NCBI RefSeq assembly: GCF_016679925.1 | Contig: NZ_JAEQBW010000008.1 | Span: 62,001 to 126,000, forward strand | Reading direction: 5' to 3' | Origin: Marivirga aurantiaca | Lineage (GTDB): Bacteria > Bacteroidota > Bacteroidia > Cytophagales > Cyclobacteriaceae | Length of the DNA stretch: 64,000 nt | In this document: in pieces, positions 25,912-34,826 of the stretch | Layout of the letters: each line of letters opens with the position of its first letter | Numbering within the stretch: position 1 is the stretch's first letter | Program-made: the position numbers and the translations under genes | Notes under the pieces: generated by a model | The model's database searches: none | Seen by the model: the letters and a program-made list of their open reading frames with translations, nothing else | Told to the model about the DNA's origin: nothing

Positions 25912-27069
25912 TTAAAAGAGTTTGGAATGCATTGCTATCCAACGTTCCGGTAGTTCGCCTTTATTGGCATGTTCATAATCCGAATAACTACAAGGCACGA
26001 TGGTATTTCTGTGATACATTGTGTTTTTGGAGGGGTTAGGCACTTCCATCCACCACTTTTCACTGATCAGGCTTTTGTAGAAAACCAGTGTTTCCGGTTC
26101 GCTAGGCATTGAGACTACGTATTTCACATAATCATTGGAGCGGAAATCTTTGGAGTCTTTTCTGTGGTAAAAGCCTTCAATGAAATACCATACCATGGTT
26201 GCCAGCACTGCGGCCGATTTGCCTGACTGATCATCTAATTGAGGATCAAATTCATAAAACCCAGTTGCACTTAATTTTTCATTAATGCCTGCATACCAGC
26301 ATAGCTGGCAGGCTTCTTCTCCTGTTAGGCCAAAGGGCTGGGCTTGGGTAGTAGCAGGGAAATCGGAAGACCTGATGGCACTTAAATCGAAGCTTAACAT
26401 GTCTGCCTGCCTGATTACAGGTTCCATTTCTTTAATATCGTGACGTAATGCGCCAATTCTATGGGCTTCAAAATGAAGTTTTTCTAAAGTGGAAATTGCT
26501 TGTGGATTAACAAGGTAACTTTGATAAGCCAAATGACTATAATTAAAGAGATAATTGGGTTGGTGCATTAACAACTTCTGGATATGTTGTTTATTGGCAG
26601 GGGCAGAGCTGTCTTCCATATCCAGAAATGCGTCAATATTGATGAGACTTATGAGTTTCTCCATTTCTTCATAAGCCTGGTATTGGGCAAATGCCATCTC
26701 ATGGGAGCCTCCTATTAAAACAGGAAGTACATTGTTTTCCAGGCATGCCCTGCACACTTCCTGAACCCGCCCATAGGTCTGGTCTATATCAATGGCCTCG
26801 GAAATATTACCTAAGTCGACAATGTTATAAGTTCCTGTGCCTTTCATCAAACGATATAATTTTTTCCGTAGTGCATTGGCTCCATCTGCGATGCCTGAAC
26901 CTTCACTCATACTCCTGCCATCTGAAATTCCAATGAGGGCGATGTCAGCAGACTTATAATCAGGAAAAATTTCCTGATAGACAGTGATGCTTTTAAAGAA
27001 GCTACTCTGCTTACTAATATTTGCGAAAACAAATTCCGGTACGGGGCTAAAGAAAAGTCTTAAATCCAT
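25912..27069 (-). CDS. Arginase-fold protein (formimidoylglutamase-like) with altered metal ligands
   Basis: This 385-residue protein has the ureohydrolase fold: PVLIGGSHEMAFAQYQAY with His123, INIDAFLDMED (Asp146, Asp150) and MLSFDLSAIRSSDFP (Asp228). Compared with arginase and agmatinase, the histidine of the DAHxD motif is Phe148 and the second aspartate of SxDxD is Ser230, so only part of the two-Mn site remains. Related Bacteroidota proteins are often labelled formimidoylglutamase, but no hut genes are near. It may bind one metal, or have lost or changed activity. It heads a unit with two downstream membrane-associated protein genes. Confidence 0.85.
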   Translation of the reverse strand: MDLRLFFSPVPEFVFANISKQSSFFKSITVYQEIFPDYKSADIALIGISDGRSMSEGSGIADGANALRKKLYRLMKGTGTYNIVDLGNISEAIDIDQTYGRVQEVCRACLENNVLPVLIGGSHEMAFAQYQAYEEMEKLISLINIDAFLDMEDSSAPANKQHIQKLLMHQPNYLFNYSHLAYQSYLVNPQAISTLEKLHFEAHRIGALRHDIKEMEPVIRQADMLSFDLSAIRSSDFPATTQAQPFGLTGEEACQLCWYAGINEKLSATGFYEFDPQLDDQSGKSAAVLATMVWYFIEGFYHRKDSKDFRSNDYVKYVVSMPSEPETLVFYKSLISEKWWMEVPNPSKNTMYHRNTIVPCSYSDYEHANKGELPERWIAMHSKLF

Positions 27070-27216
27070 GATGTGAATTTAGTATTAAATGAGCTTTTAA
27101 AAATATTTCTGTAAATGAAATTGTTGAAAATACTCATTCTGGATAATTGAGATTGAAAAGTATATCTCTAGAAGGGTGTTTGAAGTTCAATTTTAAACAA
27201 AGCCTGTATCACCTCG

Positions 27217-27915
27217 CTATTTTACTCCTCTCACCATTTCTTTCTTCCCGGGAGGGCCTGGCAATGTTTCGACTTCAAAACCTGCACTTTTTAAATCCCT
27301 TTTTAATTGCCCTTTTGCACTGTAGGTTACAAACACTCCGCCTTTTTTAAGCAACTTATAGCATTTTTGAATAATAGAAAGCTCCCACAACTCAGCTTGT
27401 TTGTTGGGAGCAAAGGCGTCAAAAAATATAATATCGAAATTTTCAGAGGAGTTGAGATTATAGTCTTCCAGCTTAATTTGGTGTTTAGTTAACTCGAAAT
27501 AGGGATAAATCTCAACGGGTTCTTCCCATTTAACACTGTGAATGCGTTTGAAAGTGTTTTTTAAGCGGTCATCACCCGGAGCACCACTTTCCAATTGTGC
27601 TACGTAATTTAATTGGTCAATCGTGGCTTCCTCCAATGGGAAAGGTTCAACGCCTGTATATTCTATGCTGATGCCACTATCCATGGCAAACTGAGCTGCC
27701 AACAATGCATTTAGTCCGGTTCCAAGTCCTACTTCAAAAATCTTCAGAAAATCAGGCAATCCTTCTTTGGTGCGCCAATACCTCAAACCTTTATCAATAA
27801 ATACATGTCGCGATTCCTGTAAAGCCCCATGGAAGGAATGATAAGTCTCCTTTAAATCCTGGTGGTAGAGTGAGTGCGAACCGTCTTCGGTGGTAATGAT
27901 TTTTACTGAGCTCAT
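27217..27915 (-). CDS. mnmD: tRNA wobble-uridine methyltransferase (MnmD-type)
   Basis: This 232-residue protein matches the MnmC N-terminal (DUF752) family. TTEDGSHSLYHQDLKETYHS is the conserved N-terminus, FEVGLGTGLNALLAA the SAM-binding loop and DIIFFDAFAPNKQAELW the catalytic loop. It lacks the FAD oxidase half found in bifunctional MnmC, so the name MnmD fits. It should methylate nm5s2U34 to mnm5s2U34. It lies 12 bases downstream of ispF on the same strand. Confidence 0.9.
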   Translation of the reverse strand: MSSVKIITTEDGSHSLYHQDLKETYHSFHGALQESRHVFIDKGLRYWRTKEGLPDFLKIFEVGLGTGLNALLAAQFAMDSGISIEYTGVEPFPLEEATIDQLNYVAQLESGAPGDDRLKNTFKRIHSVKWEEPVEIYPYFELTKHQIKLEDYNLNSSENFDIIFFDAFAPNKQAELWELSIIQKCYKLLKKGGVFVTYSAKGQLKRDLKSAGFEVETLPGPPGKKEMVRGVK

Positions 27916-27927
27916 TAGTTTATATTC

Positions 27928-28440
27928 TCAATGTCCGTACTGGTTTTCAATTTTATTGCCATCAATTTTATAAATGAGTACTACTGCATGTGCATCTACT
28001 CCTTCTTCCCTGCCTACAAAACCCAGCTTTTCGGTAGTAGTGGCTTTAATGGATAAATCATCTTCCTTGATGTTCATTACTTTGGCCAGACACTTCTTCA
28101 TTTCCGGAATATGAGGATTGATTTTTGGTTTTTGCAGAGAAACTGTCACATCAATGTTCCCTATTTCATAACCTCTGGAGCGAATTAACGCAACAGTTTT
28201 GTCCAATAAGATTTTACTGTCTATGCCTTTATATTCAGGATCTGTATCTGCAAAGTGAAAGCCAATATCTCGTAAATTAGCAGCTCCTAATAGGGCATCG
28301 CAAATCACATGAATAAGTACGTCTGCATCAGAATGACCCACTGCGCCTTTGTGGTAATCTAATTTGATGCCTCCAAGCCAAAACTCTTCTCCATCTGCTA
28401 ATTGGTGCACATCATAGCCGTAGCCAACTCTTATATTCAT
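27928..28440 (-). CDS. ispF: 2-C-methyl-D-erythritol 2,4-cyclodiphosphate synthase
   Basis: This 170-residue enzyme of the non-mevalonate isoprenoid pathway has the zinc ligands Asp10 and His12 in GYGYDVHQL and His44 in HSDADVLIHVICDALLG. DIGFHFADTD is also typical. Its ATG overlaps the stop codon of the upstream M16 peptidase by four bases. The length is somewhat above the usual 157-160 because of a C-terminal tail. Confidence 0.96.
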   Translation of the reverse strand: MNIRVGYGYDVHQLADGEEFWLGGIKLDYHKGAVGHSDADVLIHVICDALLGAANLRDIGFHFADTDPEYKGIDSKILLDKTVALIRSRGYEIGNIDVTVSLQKPKINPHIPEMKKCLAKVMNIKEDDLSIKATTTEKLGFVGREEGVDAHAVVLIYKIDGNKIENQYGH

Positions 28441-29675
28441 TTTTTCGATTTATAATAAACGGTGGTACTATTTTCAGCTACCAATATATTCTTTGCAGCT
28501 TGCTTTATTTCCTCCTTGCTGACCGACTTGATCAGGTTGGTTTCTTCATTGACCAGATTAGGGTTGCCAATAACAGCTCCAAAAGCAATGCCCATTGCAC
28601 GATTGAGCAAATCTACTTCTCCGTAAACTATACTTGATATTGCCTGGTTTTTAACTTTTTCTATTTCCAGATTGGTCAATTCTTCTTCAAGGAATTTCTC
28701 AACAATTCCCTGAACGGCCAAATCTGCATTTTCAATGCTGATGCCATCAGATACCTGTCCGCTGATCATTAACAAACCAGGATCCAGTGAGCCGGTAACG
28801 TAGGCAGAAAGTGAAGAGAAAATGGCTTCATCTTTTACTAACTTCTGATGGAGACGTGAAGATTTTCCTCTTCCTAACAGATCGCTTACCAAATCTGAGG
28901 CATAATAGGCAGGATCAGTTTTTGCAGGCATATGATAGGCCTTGTAAAGAGCATCTACCGGCACATCAGAGGCTATTTCTAAAAATTTTGCTTTTTTCTG
29001 CTTAGGTTCCCGAGGCAAATTTCGTTCAGTTTTTTCACCGGTAGGAATTTCACCAAACCATTTTTCAGCTAATTTTTTAATTTCTTGAGTATCAACATTT
29101 CCCGCTATCACCATATAGGCATTGTTGGGCCTGTAGTGTTTGTAAAAGAAATCTTTCACATCTTCCATAGTGGCGTTTTCTATATGGGAAATCTCTTTTC
29201 CTATTGTGGCCCATTGGTAAGGATGTTTTTCATACACCAAAGGGCGTAGTTTTAACCAAAGATCTCCATAGGGCTGGTTGAGATAACGCTGCTTGAACTC
29301 TTCAATTACCACACTTCTTTGCACTTCCAGCACTTTAGGGTCAAAGGATAAAGACATCATTCTATCCGATTCCAGCCAAAAAGCAGTTTCAAGATTTTTG
29401 GCAGGCAAGGTAACATAGTAATTAGTAATGTCAGGACTCGTAAAAGCATTGTTTTCGCCACCTACACGTTGAAGAGGTTCATCATAATTAGGGATGTTTT
29501 TGGAACCTCCGAACATCAGATGCTCAAATAAATGGGCAAATCCTGTTTTATCCGGCTTTTCATCCCGCGATCCTACATCATATAGGATATTCAGTACTGC
29601 AAGTGGTGTGTTTTTATCTTCATGTACAAATACACGAAGTCCATTGTTCAATGTGAATGAATTATATTTAATCAT
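28437..29675 (-). CDS. M16-family zinc metallopeptidase (pitrilysin/processing-peptidase type)
   Basis: This 412-residue protein has the inverted zinc motif HLFEH (His48, Glu51, His52) in KTGFAHLFEHLMFGGSKN and two structurally similar halves, as usual for a one-domain-pair M16 peptidase. The later part (SDLLGRGKSSRLHQKLV) is the second-half signature. No signal peptide is visible, so a cytoplasmic or unclearly localised enzyme is likely. It overlaps ispF by four bases. Its substrate is unknown. Confidence 0.92.
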   Translation of the reverse strand: MIKYNSFTLNNGLRVFVHEDKNTPLAVLNILYDVGSRDEKPDKTGFAHLFEHLMFGGSKNIPNYDEPLQRVGGENNAFTSPDITNYYVTLPAKNLETAFWLESDRMMSLSFDPKVLEVQRSVVIEEFKQRYLNQPYGDLWLKLRPLVYEKHPYQWATIGKEISHIENATMEDVKDFFYKHYRPNNAYMVIAGNVDTQEIKKLAEKWFGEIPTGEKTERNLPREPKQKKAKFLEIASDVPVDALYKAYHMPAKTDPAYYASDLVSDLLGRGKSSRLHQKLVKDEAIFSSLSAYVTGSLDPGLLMISGQVSDGISIENADLAVQGIVEKFLEEELTNLEIEKVKNQAISSIVYGEVDLLNRAMGIAFGAVIGNPNLVNEETNLIKSVSKEEIKQAAKNILVAENSTTVYYKSKK

Positions 29676-29714
29676 AAGCTAATTTGAAATCAAAAATAAA
29701 AAATATAACGACCT

Positions 29715-29744
29715 TTTGCAGGTCGATGCTTTACTTTAATTTTG
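29715..29744 (+). promoter_or_regulatory. Candidate promoter for the E1 dehydrogenase gene
   Basis: TTTG at 29715-29718, an 18-base spacer and TAATTTTG at 29737-29744 fit the Bacteroidota TTTG/TAnnTTTG pattern. A start near 29751 would leave a leader of about 110 bases. Confidence 0.5.
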
Positions 29745-29861
29745 TGCGATGACAATTAATAATATGTAAAAGTAAAATATATTAAACGGCTTCTATTATT
29801 TACGCTAAAAAACATCTCTTTTCATCTTTTTAATGCACTTTTGTGCTGAACTTTTTTTACC

Positions 29862-31841
29862 ATGCAATTCGATAAACAAAAATTATCCAAAGAAAAACTA
29901 CTTAACCTCTACAGGCAAATATTGTTGCCCAGGTTAATTGAGGAAAAAATGCTGATTTTACTAAGGCAAAACAAGATCAGTAAATGGTTTTCCGGTATAG
30001 GTCAGGAAGCAATTTCCGTGGGAGCAACTCTGGCACTGCAGCCTGACGAATATATTTTGCCTATGCACAGGAACCTGGGCGTTTTTACTTCACGCGATAT
30101 TCCTCTTTCCCGTTTATTTGCGCAATTTCAGGGGAAAATGTCCGGTTTTACCAAAGGAAGAGATCGTTCTTTTCACTTTGGCACCAATGAATTCAGTATT
30201 GTGGGGATGATCTCTCACCTTGGGCCACAATTAGCAGTGGCAGATGGTATTGCACTTGCCAACAAAATGTCAGGAGAAGGAAAAGCCACATTAGTTTTTA
30301 GTGGTGATGGCGGTAGTTCCGAAGGTGATTTTCATGAAGCATTAAATGTAGCGGCAGTATGGGACTTGCCGGTTATTTTCATGATAGAAAACAATGGTTA
30401 TGGCTTGTCAACTCCAAGTGATGAACAATTTAAATTCAAGCATTTTATTGATAAAGGACCTGGCTACGGAATTGAGAGTATTCAGGTAGATGGGAATAAT
30501 ATATTGGAGGTGTATCATGCTGTGGATAATGCGGCAAAGAAAATCCGTAAAAACCCTAAACCTATCTTAATTGAAGCAATGACCTTCAGGATGAGAGGAC
30601 ATGAAGAAGCTTCAGGTACCAAATATGTGCCTCAGGAACTTTTTGATAAGTGGGCCAAAAAAGACCCAGTCAACAATTTTGAGAAATACTTATTGGATGA
30701 GAAAATCATTACTACTCAGGAAGTAGAGGCGTTAAGAAAAGAAATTAAAAAGGCAATTAATGATGGTTTAGACATTGCTTCAAAGGATGTGTATCCTGAA
30801 GTTGATGCCAATGGACAAATAGAAGATGTGTATGCGCCTTTTAAATCAGAGGAAATAGCTCCCGCTACAGATAATAAAACTACTAAAAGATACGTAGACG
30901 CTATATCTGACGGACTGAAACAGTCTTTGGAGAAGTTCCCCGAATTAACTGTAATGGGCCAGGATATAGCAGAATATGGTGGTGTTTTCAAAATCACTGA
31001 AGGTTTTGTAGAGAAGTTCGGTAAAGACAGGATTAGAAACACTCCTTTATGTGAATCGGCTATTATTGGTATTGGCTTGGGGATGAGTATTAAAAAGCGG
31101 AAAACTGTGATAGAAATGCAGTTTGCCGATTTCGTGACTTGTGGTTTTAATCAGATTATTAATAATTTAGCTAAATCTCATTACAGGTGGGCGCAAAATG
31201 CGGATGTCGTGGTAAGAATGCCTACCGGGGCAGGAGTGGCAGCAGGTCCGTTTCATTCCCAAAGCAATGAAGCCTGGTTTTTTCACACACCCGGTTTAAA
31301 AATAGTTTACCCATCTAATCCATATGATGCCAAAGGCTTGCTTACAGCAGCTATTGAAGATACTAACCCGGTAATGTACTTTGAGCATAAAATGCTCTAT
31401 CGTTCAATTTCTGAGGATATTCCTGATGATTATTATACGTTGGAAATCGGGAAAGCAAATCTTGTACAAGAAGGCAATGATATTACTTTAGTTACCTATG
31501 GTATGGGCGTGCATTGGGCTAAAGAAGTGTTAAATGATTTTCCGGAACTTTCTGTTGAATTAATTGATTTAAGAACTCTGTTGCCATGGGATAAAGAGGC
31601 AGTTGAGAAGAGTGTTCGTAAAACCGGTAAGGTGCTCATTTTTAATGAAGATTGCCTGACCGGAAGCATAAGTGGGGAAATAGCAGCCTGGATTGCTGAG
31701 CATTGCTTTGAGGCACTGGATGCACCTGTAATGAGGGAAGGCAGCCTGGATACACCAATTCCTTTCAACAAGGATTTGGAACAGGATTTTCTCCCTAAGC
31801 AACGAATTGCGGATAAATTGAAGGCTTTGGCCAAATTTTAG
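29862..31841 (+). CDS. Thiamine-dependent 2-oxoacid dehydrogenase E1, alpha-beta fusion
   Basis: This 659-residue protein fuses both E1 subunits of a 2-oxoacid dehydrogenase complex. Residues 1 to about 310 are the alpha part, with GDGGSSEGDFHEALNVAAVW and IENNGYG in the TPP site. From about 340 on is the beta part (RYVDAISDGLKQSLEKFPEL, GAGVAAGPFHSQSNEAWFFH and DLRTLLPWDKEAVEKS). Such fusions are common in Bacteroidota. The branched-chain 2-oxoacid (2-oxoisovalerate) complex is the likeliest, but pyruvate or acetoin cannot be excluded. The E2 and E3 genes are not in the window; lipA, for lipoate synthesis, is 3 kb away. Confidence 0.92.
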   Translation: MQFDKQKLSKEKLLNLYRQILLPRLIEEKMLILLRQNKISKWFSGIGQEAISVGATLALQPDEYILPMHRNLGVFTSRDIPLSRLFAQFQGKMSGFTKGRDRSFHFGTNEFSIVGMISHLGPQLAVADGIALANKMSGEGKATLVFSGDGGSSEGDFHEALNVAAVWDLPVIFMIENNGYGLSTPSDEQFKFKHFIDKGPGYGIESIQVDGNNILEVYHAVDNAAKKIRKNPKPILIEAMTFRMRGHEEASGTKYVPQELFDKWAKKDPVNNFEKYLLDEKIITTQEVEALRKEIKKAINDGLDIASKDVYPEVDANGQIEDVYAPFKSEEIAPATDNKTTKRYVDAISDGLKQSLEKFPELTVMGQDIAEYGGVFKITEGFVEKFGKDRIRNTPLCESAIIGIGLGMSIKKRKTVIEMQFADFVTCGFNQIINNLAKSHYRWAQNADVVVRMPTGAGVAAGPFHSQSNEAWFFHTPGLKIVYPSNPYDAKGLLTAAIEDTNPVMYFEHKMLYRSISEDIPDDYYTLEIGKANLVQEGNDITLVTYGMGVHWAKEVLNDFPELSVELIDLRTLLPWDKEAVEKSVRKTGKVLIFNEDCLTGSISGEIAAWIAEHCFEALDAPVMREGSLDTPIPFNKDLEQDFLPKQRIADKLKALAKF

Positions 31842-31875
31842 TAAATTGACAAAAAGCTAATGACATTTAATTTTT

Positions 31876-33252
31876 TTGATTAGATATACTCCATATCAAC
31901 TAAGATTCATTATTAAGAGTGGTTTATTCTTGCTACTGTTTTCTGCCTGCACTCTGGTTTCAGTGCAGGCACAGAAAGCCAATGATAAAAAATTGGAAAG
32001 TTCTGAAAAAGTAGCTCCCTCTAAAATGAATGAAAAGAAAGTTAAAACCAGTAGGAGGTCCAAAGCAAAAGGGAATCCTAATAAGGGAGGCAATAAAGTG
32101 ATTGTGACAAAACCTGCCAAATGGGATTGGAACAAAGTGATGTGGTTTAAAGCAAAGAAAAGCGATTACAAAACCAAAGATTATAATCCCAACAAGCGTA
32201 CAAAGAGAAAGCAGTATGACAACCCGCCAAACTATCAATCCGAAAATCGTCAGCCTGGGGATTCTGATGTGAAACTGAAAAAGCCATTAATCCCCTTTGA
32301 TTCCAGAACAGCAGATGAAGGACCGGTTTTGATTAAGAAAAGAAAACCTCAGAAATTGGATTTAAGTGCAGGTGGCCCTCAGGTGGAACAGCGACTCTTT
32401 GGTGAGATCCATCCTGATGAAACAGTTTCTAAAAAGCGGAAGGACAAGAAAGGAACAAAGATTGATGGAGATAAATTATATAACAAAAAGGATGGCTCCA
32501 AAAGAAAGCCTTATGATAACGATAAAGTGGAAACATCCAATCAGCCAGATTATTCAGGTAAAATGGATAATAAAAGGTTAATGATTTCAACGTCTCCCGA
32601 CTACAAATCAAACAAGATGGATGGTGAAAAGTTGATGACTATCAAAAAGGGTGATACTAAACCTAAGCCTTATGATAACAGTAAATTAATGGTGTCTAAT
32701 CGTCCTGACTTTAAGTCCAACAAAATGGATGATGATAAATTGATGACGATCAGAAAGGATAAAAGTAAACCAAAACCGTATGACGTTAGCAAATTGATGT
32801 ACGTGAAAGTATCAAAGCCTGAAAAGCAATCCTTGCACGATGATAAGTTGATGGTAAAAGTGCCTAAGATTGAGAGATCAAAATTACATGGAGATAAATT
32901 ACTCACCGTTCCTGAAAGACATTATCCCACTGCTACAATGAAACGAATTGCTGAGGATATTGCCAAATATGAAGGAGATTATGAGAGGAAAATAAAAGTG
33001 AGCAAGGACTCGCATCCGGCCAGCCGATATATGGCAGCAAAGAGCTATCGGGTTCCGTGGCTTAAAAGAACTCAAATTTCCCTTTCATTGTTTTGGTCAG
33101 GACTATGGGATTCCAATATACAGCCTTCATCTGTAACAGATAAAAAGCCGAAGCTCAGAAGAGATAAAAAAGAAGGACAAATTTGGGATAATACCGTACA
33201 TCCAAGTGAATGGAAGAAAACTGAAGAAAAAGCTGAGTCCGGCAATAATTAG
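31876..33252 (+). CDS. Secreted lysine-rich repeat protein of unknown function
   Basis: The frame starts at a TTG (no ATG precedes the signal peptide). MIRYTPYQLRFIIKSGLFLL and FSACTLVSVQA form an export signal, probably signal peptidase I type, although the embedded SAC leaves a lipoprotein possible. The mature part is very basic and low in complexity, with imperfect repeats built on KMDGEKLMTIKK, KPKPYDNSKLMVSNRPD and DYKSNKMD between about residues 190 and 350. The C-terminal 100 residues have a distinct aromatic part (SYRVPWLKRTQISLSLFWS). I recognise no family. It could bind anionic polymers. Confidence 0.78.
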   Translation: MIRYTPYQLRFIIKSGLFLLLFSACTLVSVQAQKANDKKLESSEKVAPSKMNEKKVKTSRRSKAKGNPNKGGNKVIVTKPAKWDWNKVMWFKAKKSDYKTKDYNPNKRTKRKQYDNPPNYQSENRQPGDSDVKLKKPLIPFDSRTADEGPVLIKKRKPQKLDLSAGGPQVEQRLFGEIHPDETVSKKRKDKKGTKIDGDKLYNKKDGSKRKPYDNDKVETSNQPDYSGKMDNKRLMISTSPDYKSNKMDGEKLMTIKKGDTKPKPYDNSKLMVSNRPDFKSNKMDDDKLMTIRKDKSKPKPYDVSKLMYVKVSKPEKQSLHDDKLMVKVPKIERSKLHGDKLLTVPERHYPTATMKRIAEDIAKYEGDYERKIKVSKDSHPASRYMAAKSYRVPWLKRTQISLSLFWSGLWDSNIQPSSVTDKKPKLRRDKKEGQIWDNTVHPSEWKKTEEKAESGNN

Positions 33253-33277
33253 AGTAGAATATTTATTTTTTGGAAAT

Positions 33278-33622
33278 ATGATCAATTGGAAGAAATTAAA
33301 TAATGTTGAGATGCTTCAATCCATTGCGGAGGATAAGTCTGATAAATCCATCATAATCTTTAAGCATAGTACCAGCTGCTCAATTAGTAGCATGGCTCTT
33401 AACAGATTGGAAAGAAGTTGGGATGAAAATGAAATGGCTCAGGTTGAGGCCTATTATCTGGATTTATTATCCTACAGGGATGTGTCAAACGCTATCGCAG
33501 AAAAATTTGGTATTGAACATCAATCACCACAAATACTTGTTATAAAAAACGGGTCATGTATTTATGACAATTCACATATGGGAATTAACTATCAGGCACT
33601 GAAGGAAGAAGCATTAGCTTAA
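33278..33622 (+). CDS. ytxJ: Bacillithiol system redox-active protein YtxJ
   Basis: I start it at the ATG at 33278, giving MINWKKLNNVEMLQSIAE and 114 residues; the longer frame overlaps the previous gene and adds unrelated residues. It matches the YtxJ (DUF2847) thioredoxin-fold family, with a single active cysteine in FKHSTSCSISSMAL and a cis-Pro loop QSPQILVIKNG. Its presence predicts that the organism makes bacillithiol. It is followed by a convergent osmC whose stop overlaps it by nine bases. Confidence 0.9.
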   Translation: MINWKKLNNVEMLQSIAEDKSDKSIIIFKHSTSCSISSMALNRLERSWDENEMAQVEAYYLDLLSYRDVSNAIAEKFGIEHQSPQILVIKNGSCIYDNSHMGINYQALKEEALA

Positions 33623-34027
33623 TTTTTCAATAGAAAAATTAATGTTTTGCTTGATGTCAGGATGTAAACTTTTAGCAACAGGGCAATTTAACCCCACTTT
33701 TTTCAATTTTTCAATTTCTTTTTCTGCTAAATTGGTTTTCCATTTAACATCAATTTGAATTTCGGAAATCCGTCTGGGATTTGCCGCCATTATTTTAGTG
33801 AGTTCACATTCAATATGGGTAAACTCAAGATTATTTTGATCAGCATATATACCCATAACAGTGAGCATGCAATTGGCAAGGGAAGTAGCGGCCAGGTCGG
33901 TAGGAGAGAAAAATGCACCCTGTCCATTGTTATCTACAGGAGCATCGGTGGTAATCATTACTCCGGAACGAAGATGGGTGGCATCTGTTTTAAGTAAAGG
34001 GCGGTATTTGATGTATGAAGTAGACAT
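33614..34027 (-). CDS. OsmC/Ohr-family protein
   Basis: This 137-residue protein has both thiol cysteines of the OsmC superfamily, in SLANCMLTVMGIYAD and LNCPVAKSLHPD, and the FFSPTDLAATS stretch. Members reduce organic hydroperoxides or act on thiol-linked stress. The form with VKWKTNLAEKEIEKLKK suggests the OsmC-like subgroup rather than Ohr. It overlaps ytxJ by nine bases tail to tail, another thiol-redox gene. Confidence 0.9.
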   Translation of the reverse strand: MSTSYIKYRPLLKTDATHLRSGVMITTDAPVDNNGQGAFFSPTDLAATSLANCMLTVMGIYADQNNLEFTHIECELTKIMAANPRRISEIQIDVKWKTNLAEKEIEKLKKVGLNCPVAKSLHPDIKQNINFSIEKLS

Positions 34028-34065
34028 AAACTATCAGTCTTTTTTATCGTTTGATTTTAAAAGTT

Positions 34066-34073
34066 TAAATTTG
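34066..34073 (+). promoter_or_regulatory. Candidate -7 box for the outer-membrane barrel gene
   Basis: TAAATTTG fits TAnnTTTG and lies 17 bases before the ATG at 34091. A TTTG is present upstream but at only 12 bases, too close for an ideal -33. Confidence 0.35.
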
Positions 34074-34090
34074 TACATTATTTGTAACTT

Positions 34091-34804
34091 ATGAAACGCC
34101 TTTTAATATTTTTGTTTGTCCTGATTTTGTCCTTTGATCAAGCTGTTGCTCAAGAGAACGATCCATTTGATTACGGACAGGAGTTTTTATTTGGGGTCTC
34201 CAAAAGTACAAATAGTGGATTAATATCAGGAGGCTTTTTCAGGTACAGTGCAAAGAAAAATGATAGGTTGTTTCAAACTTTTGGAATAGAAGTAGCCCAT
34301 ATCCGACATCCTCAGGAAAGAAGGGTAAGGAGCAATTTGTATTTTAATTCTTCTTCCTATTATTACGGGAAGGAAAAATATCTATTGAGTACCCGCCTGA
34401 TGTATGGCTATGATGCCTTATTATTTAGGAAAGCTGAACAAAAAGGGGTTCAGATTAATGGAGTGTTAACAGGAGGTCCTTCTTTTGGCTTTATTTCAAC
34501 TTACTATTTACGAAATGAAACAGGTCAGTTAACAACTTTCTCTGAAAGTCAAAACAGCCCGAACATTGTTGGTCCGGCCGGATATTTTGCCGGTGTTGGT
34601 GATATGGAAATGGCTATAGGATTACATGTGCGTGCTTCTTTATTATTTGAATTTGGTTCTTTTAAGAGTAATGTTACAGGATTTGAAGTGGGTTTTCTGG
34701 GAGAGATTTTCAATAAGGAAATAGAATTAGTTCCTACGGGAACAAAAAATTATAGATTTTATCCGGCTGCCTTTCTCAGCATTTTATTCGGATCAAGAAA
34801 GTAA
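34091..34804 (+). CDS. Predicted outer-membrane beta-barrel protein
   Basis: This 237-residue protein has a signal peptide ([20 protein letters not shown], cleaved before Q). Alternating hydrophobic and aromatic strands follow, such as [32 protein letters not shown] and [16 protein letters not shown]. The last strand ends [11 protein letters not shown]. The pattern is that of a small outer-membrane beta-barrel common in Bacteroidota without known substrate. It is separated from lipA by 22 bases, so the two may be cotranscribed. Confidence 0.75.
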   Translation: MKRLLIFLFVLILSFDQAVAQENDPFDYGQEFLFGVSKSTNSGLISGGFFRYSAKKNDRLFQTFGIEVAHIRHPQERRVRSNLYFNSSSYYYGKEKYLLSTRLMYGYDALLFRKAEQKGVQINGVLTGGPSFGFISTYYLRNETGQLTTFSESQNSPNIVGPAGYFAGVGDMEMAIGLHVRASLLFEFGSFKSNVTGFEVGFLGEIFNKEIELVPTGTKNYRFYPAAFLSILFGSRK

Positions 34805-34826
34805 AAATTATAAAGCAAGGATTGTT

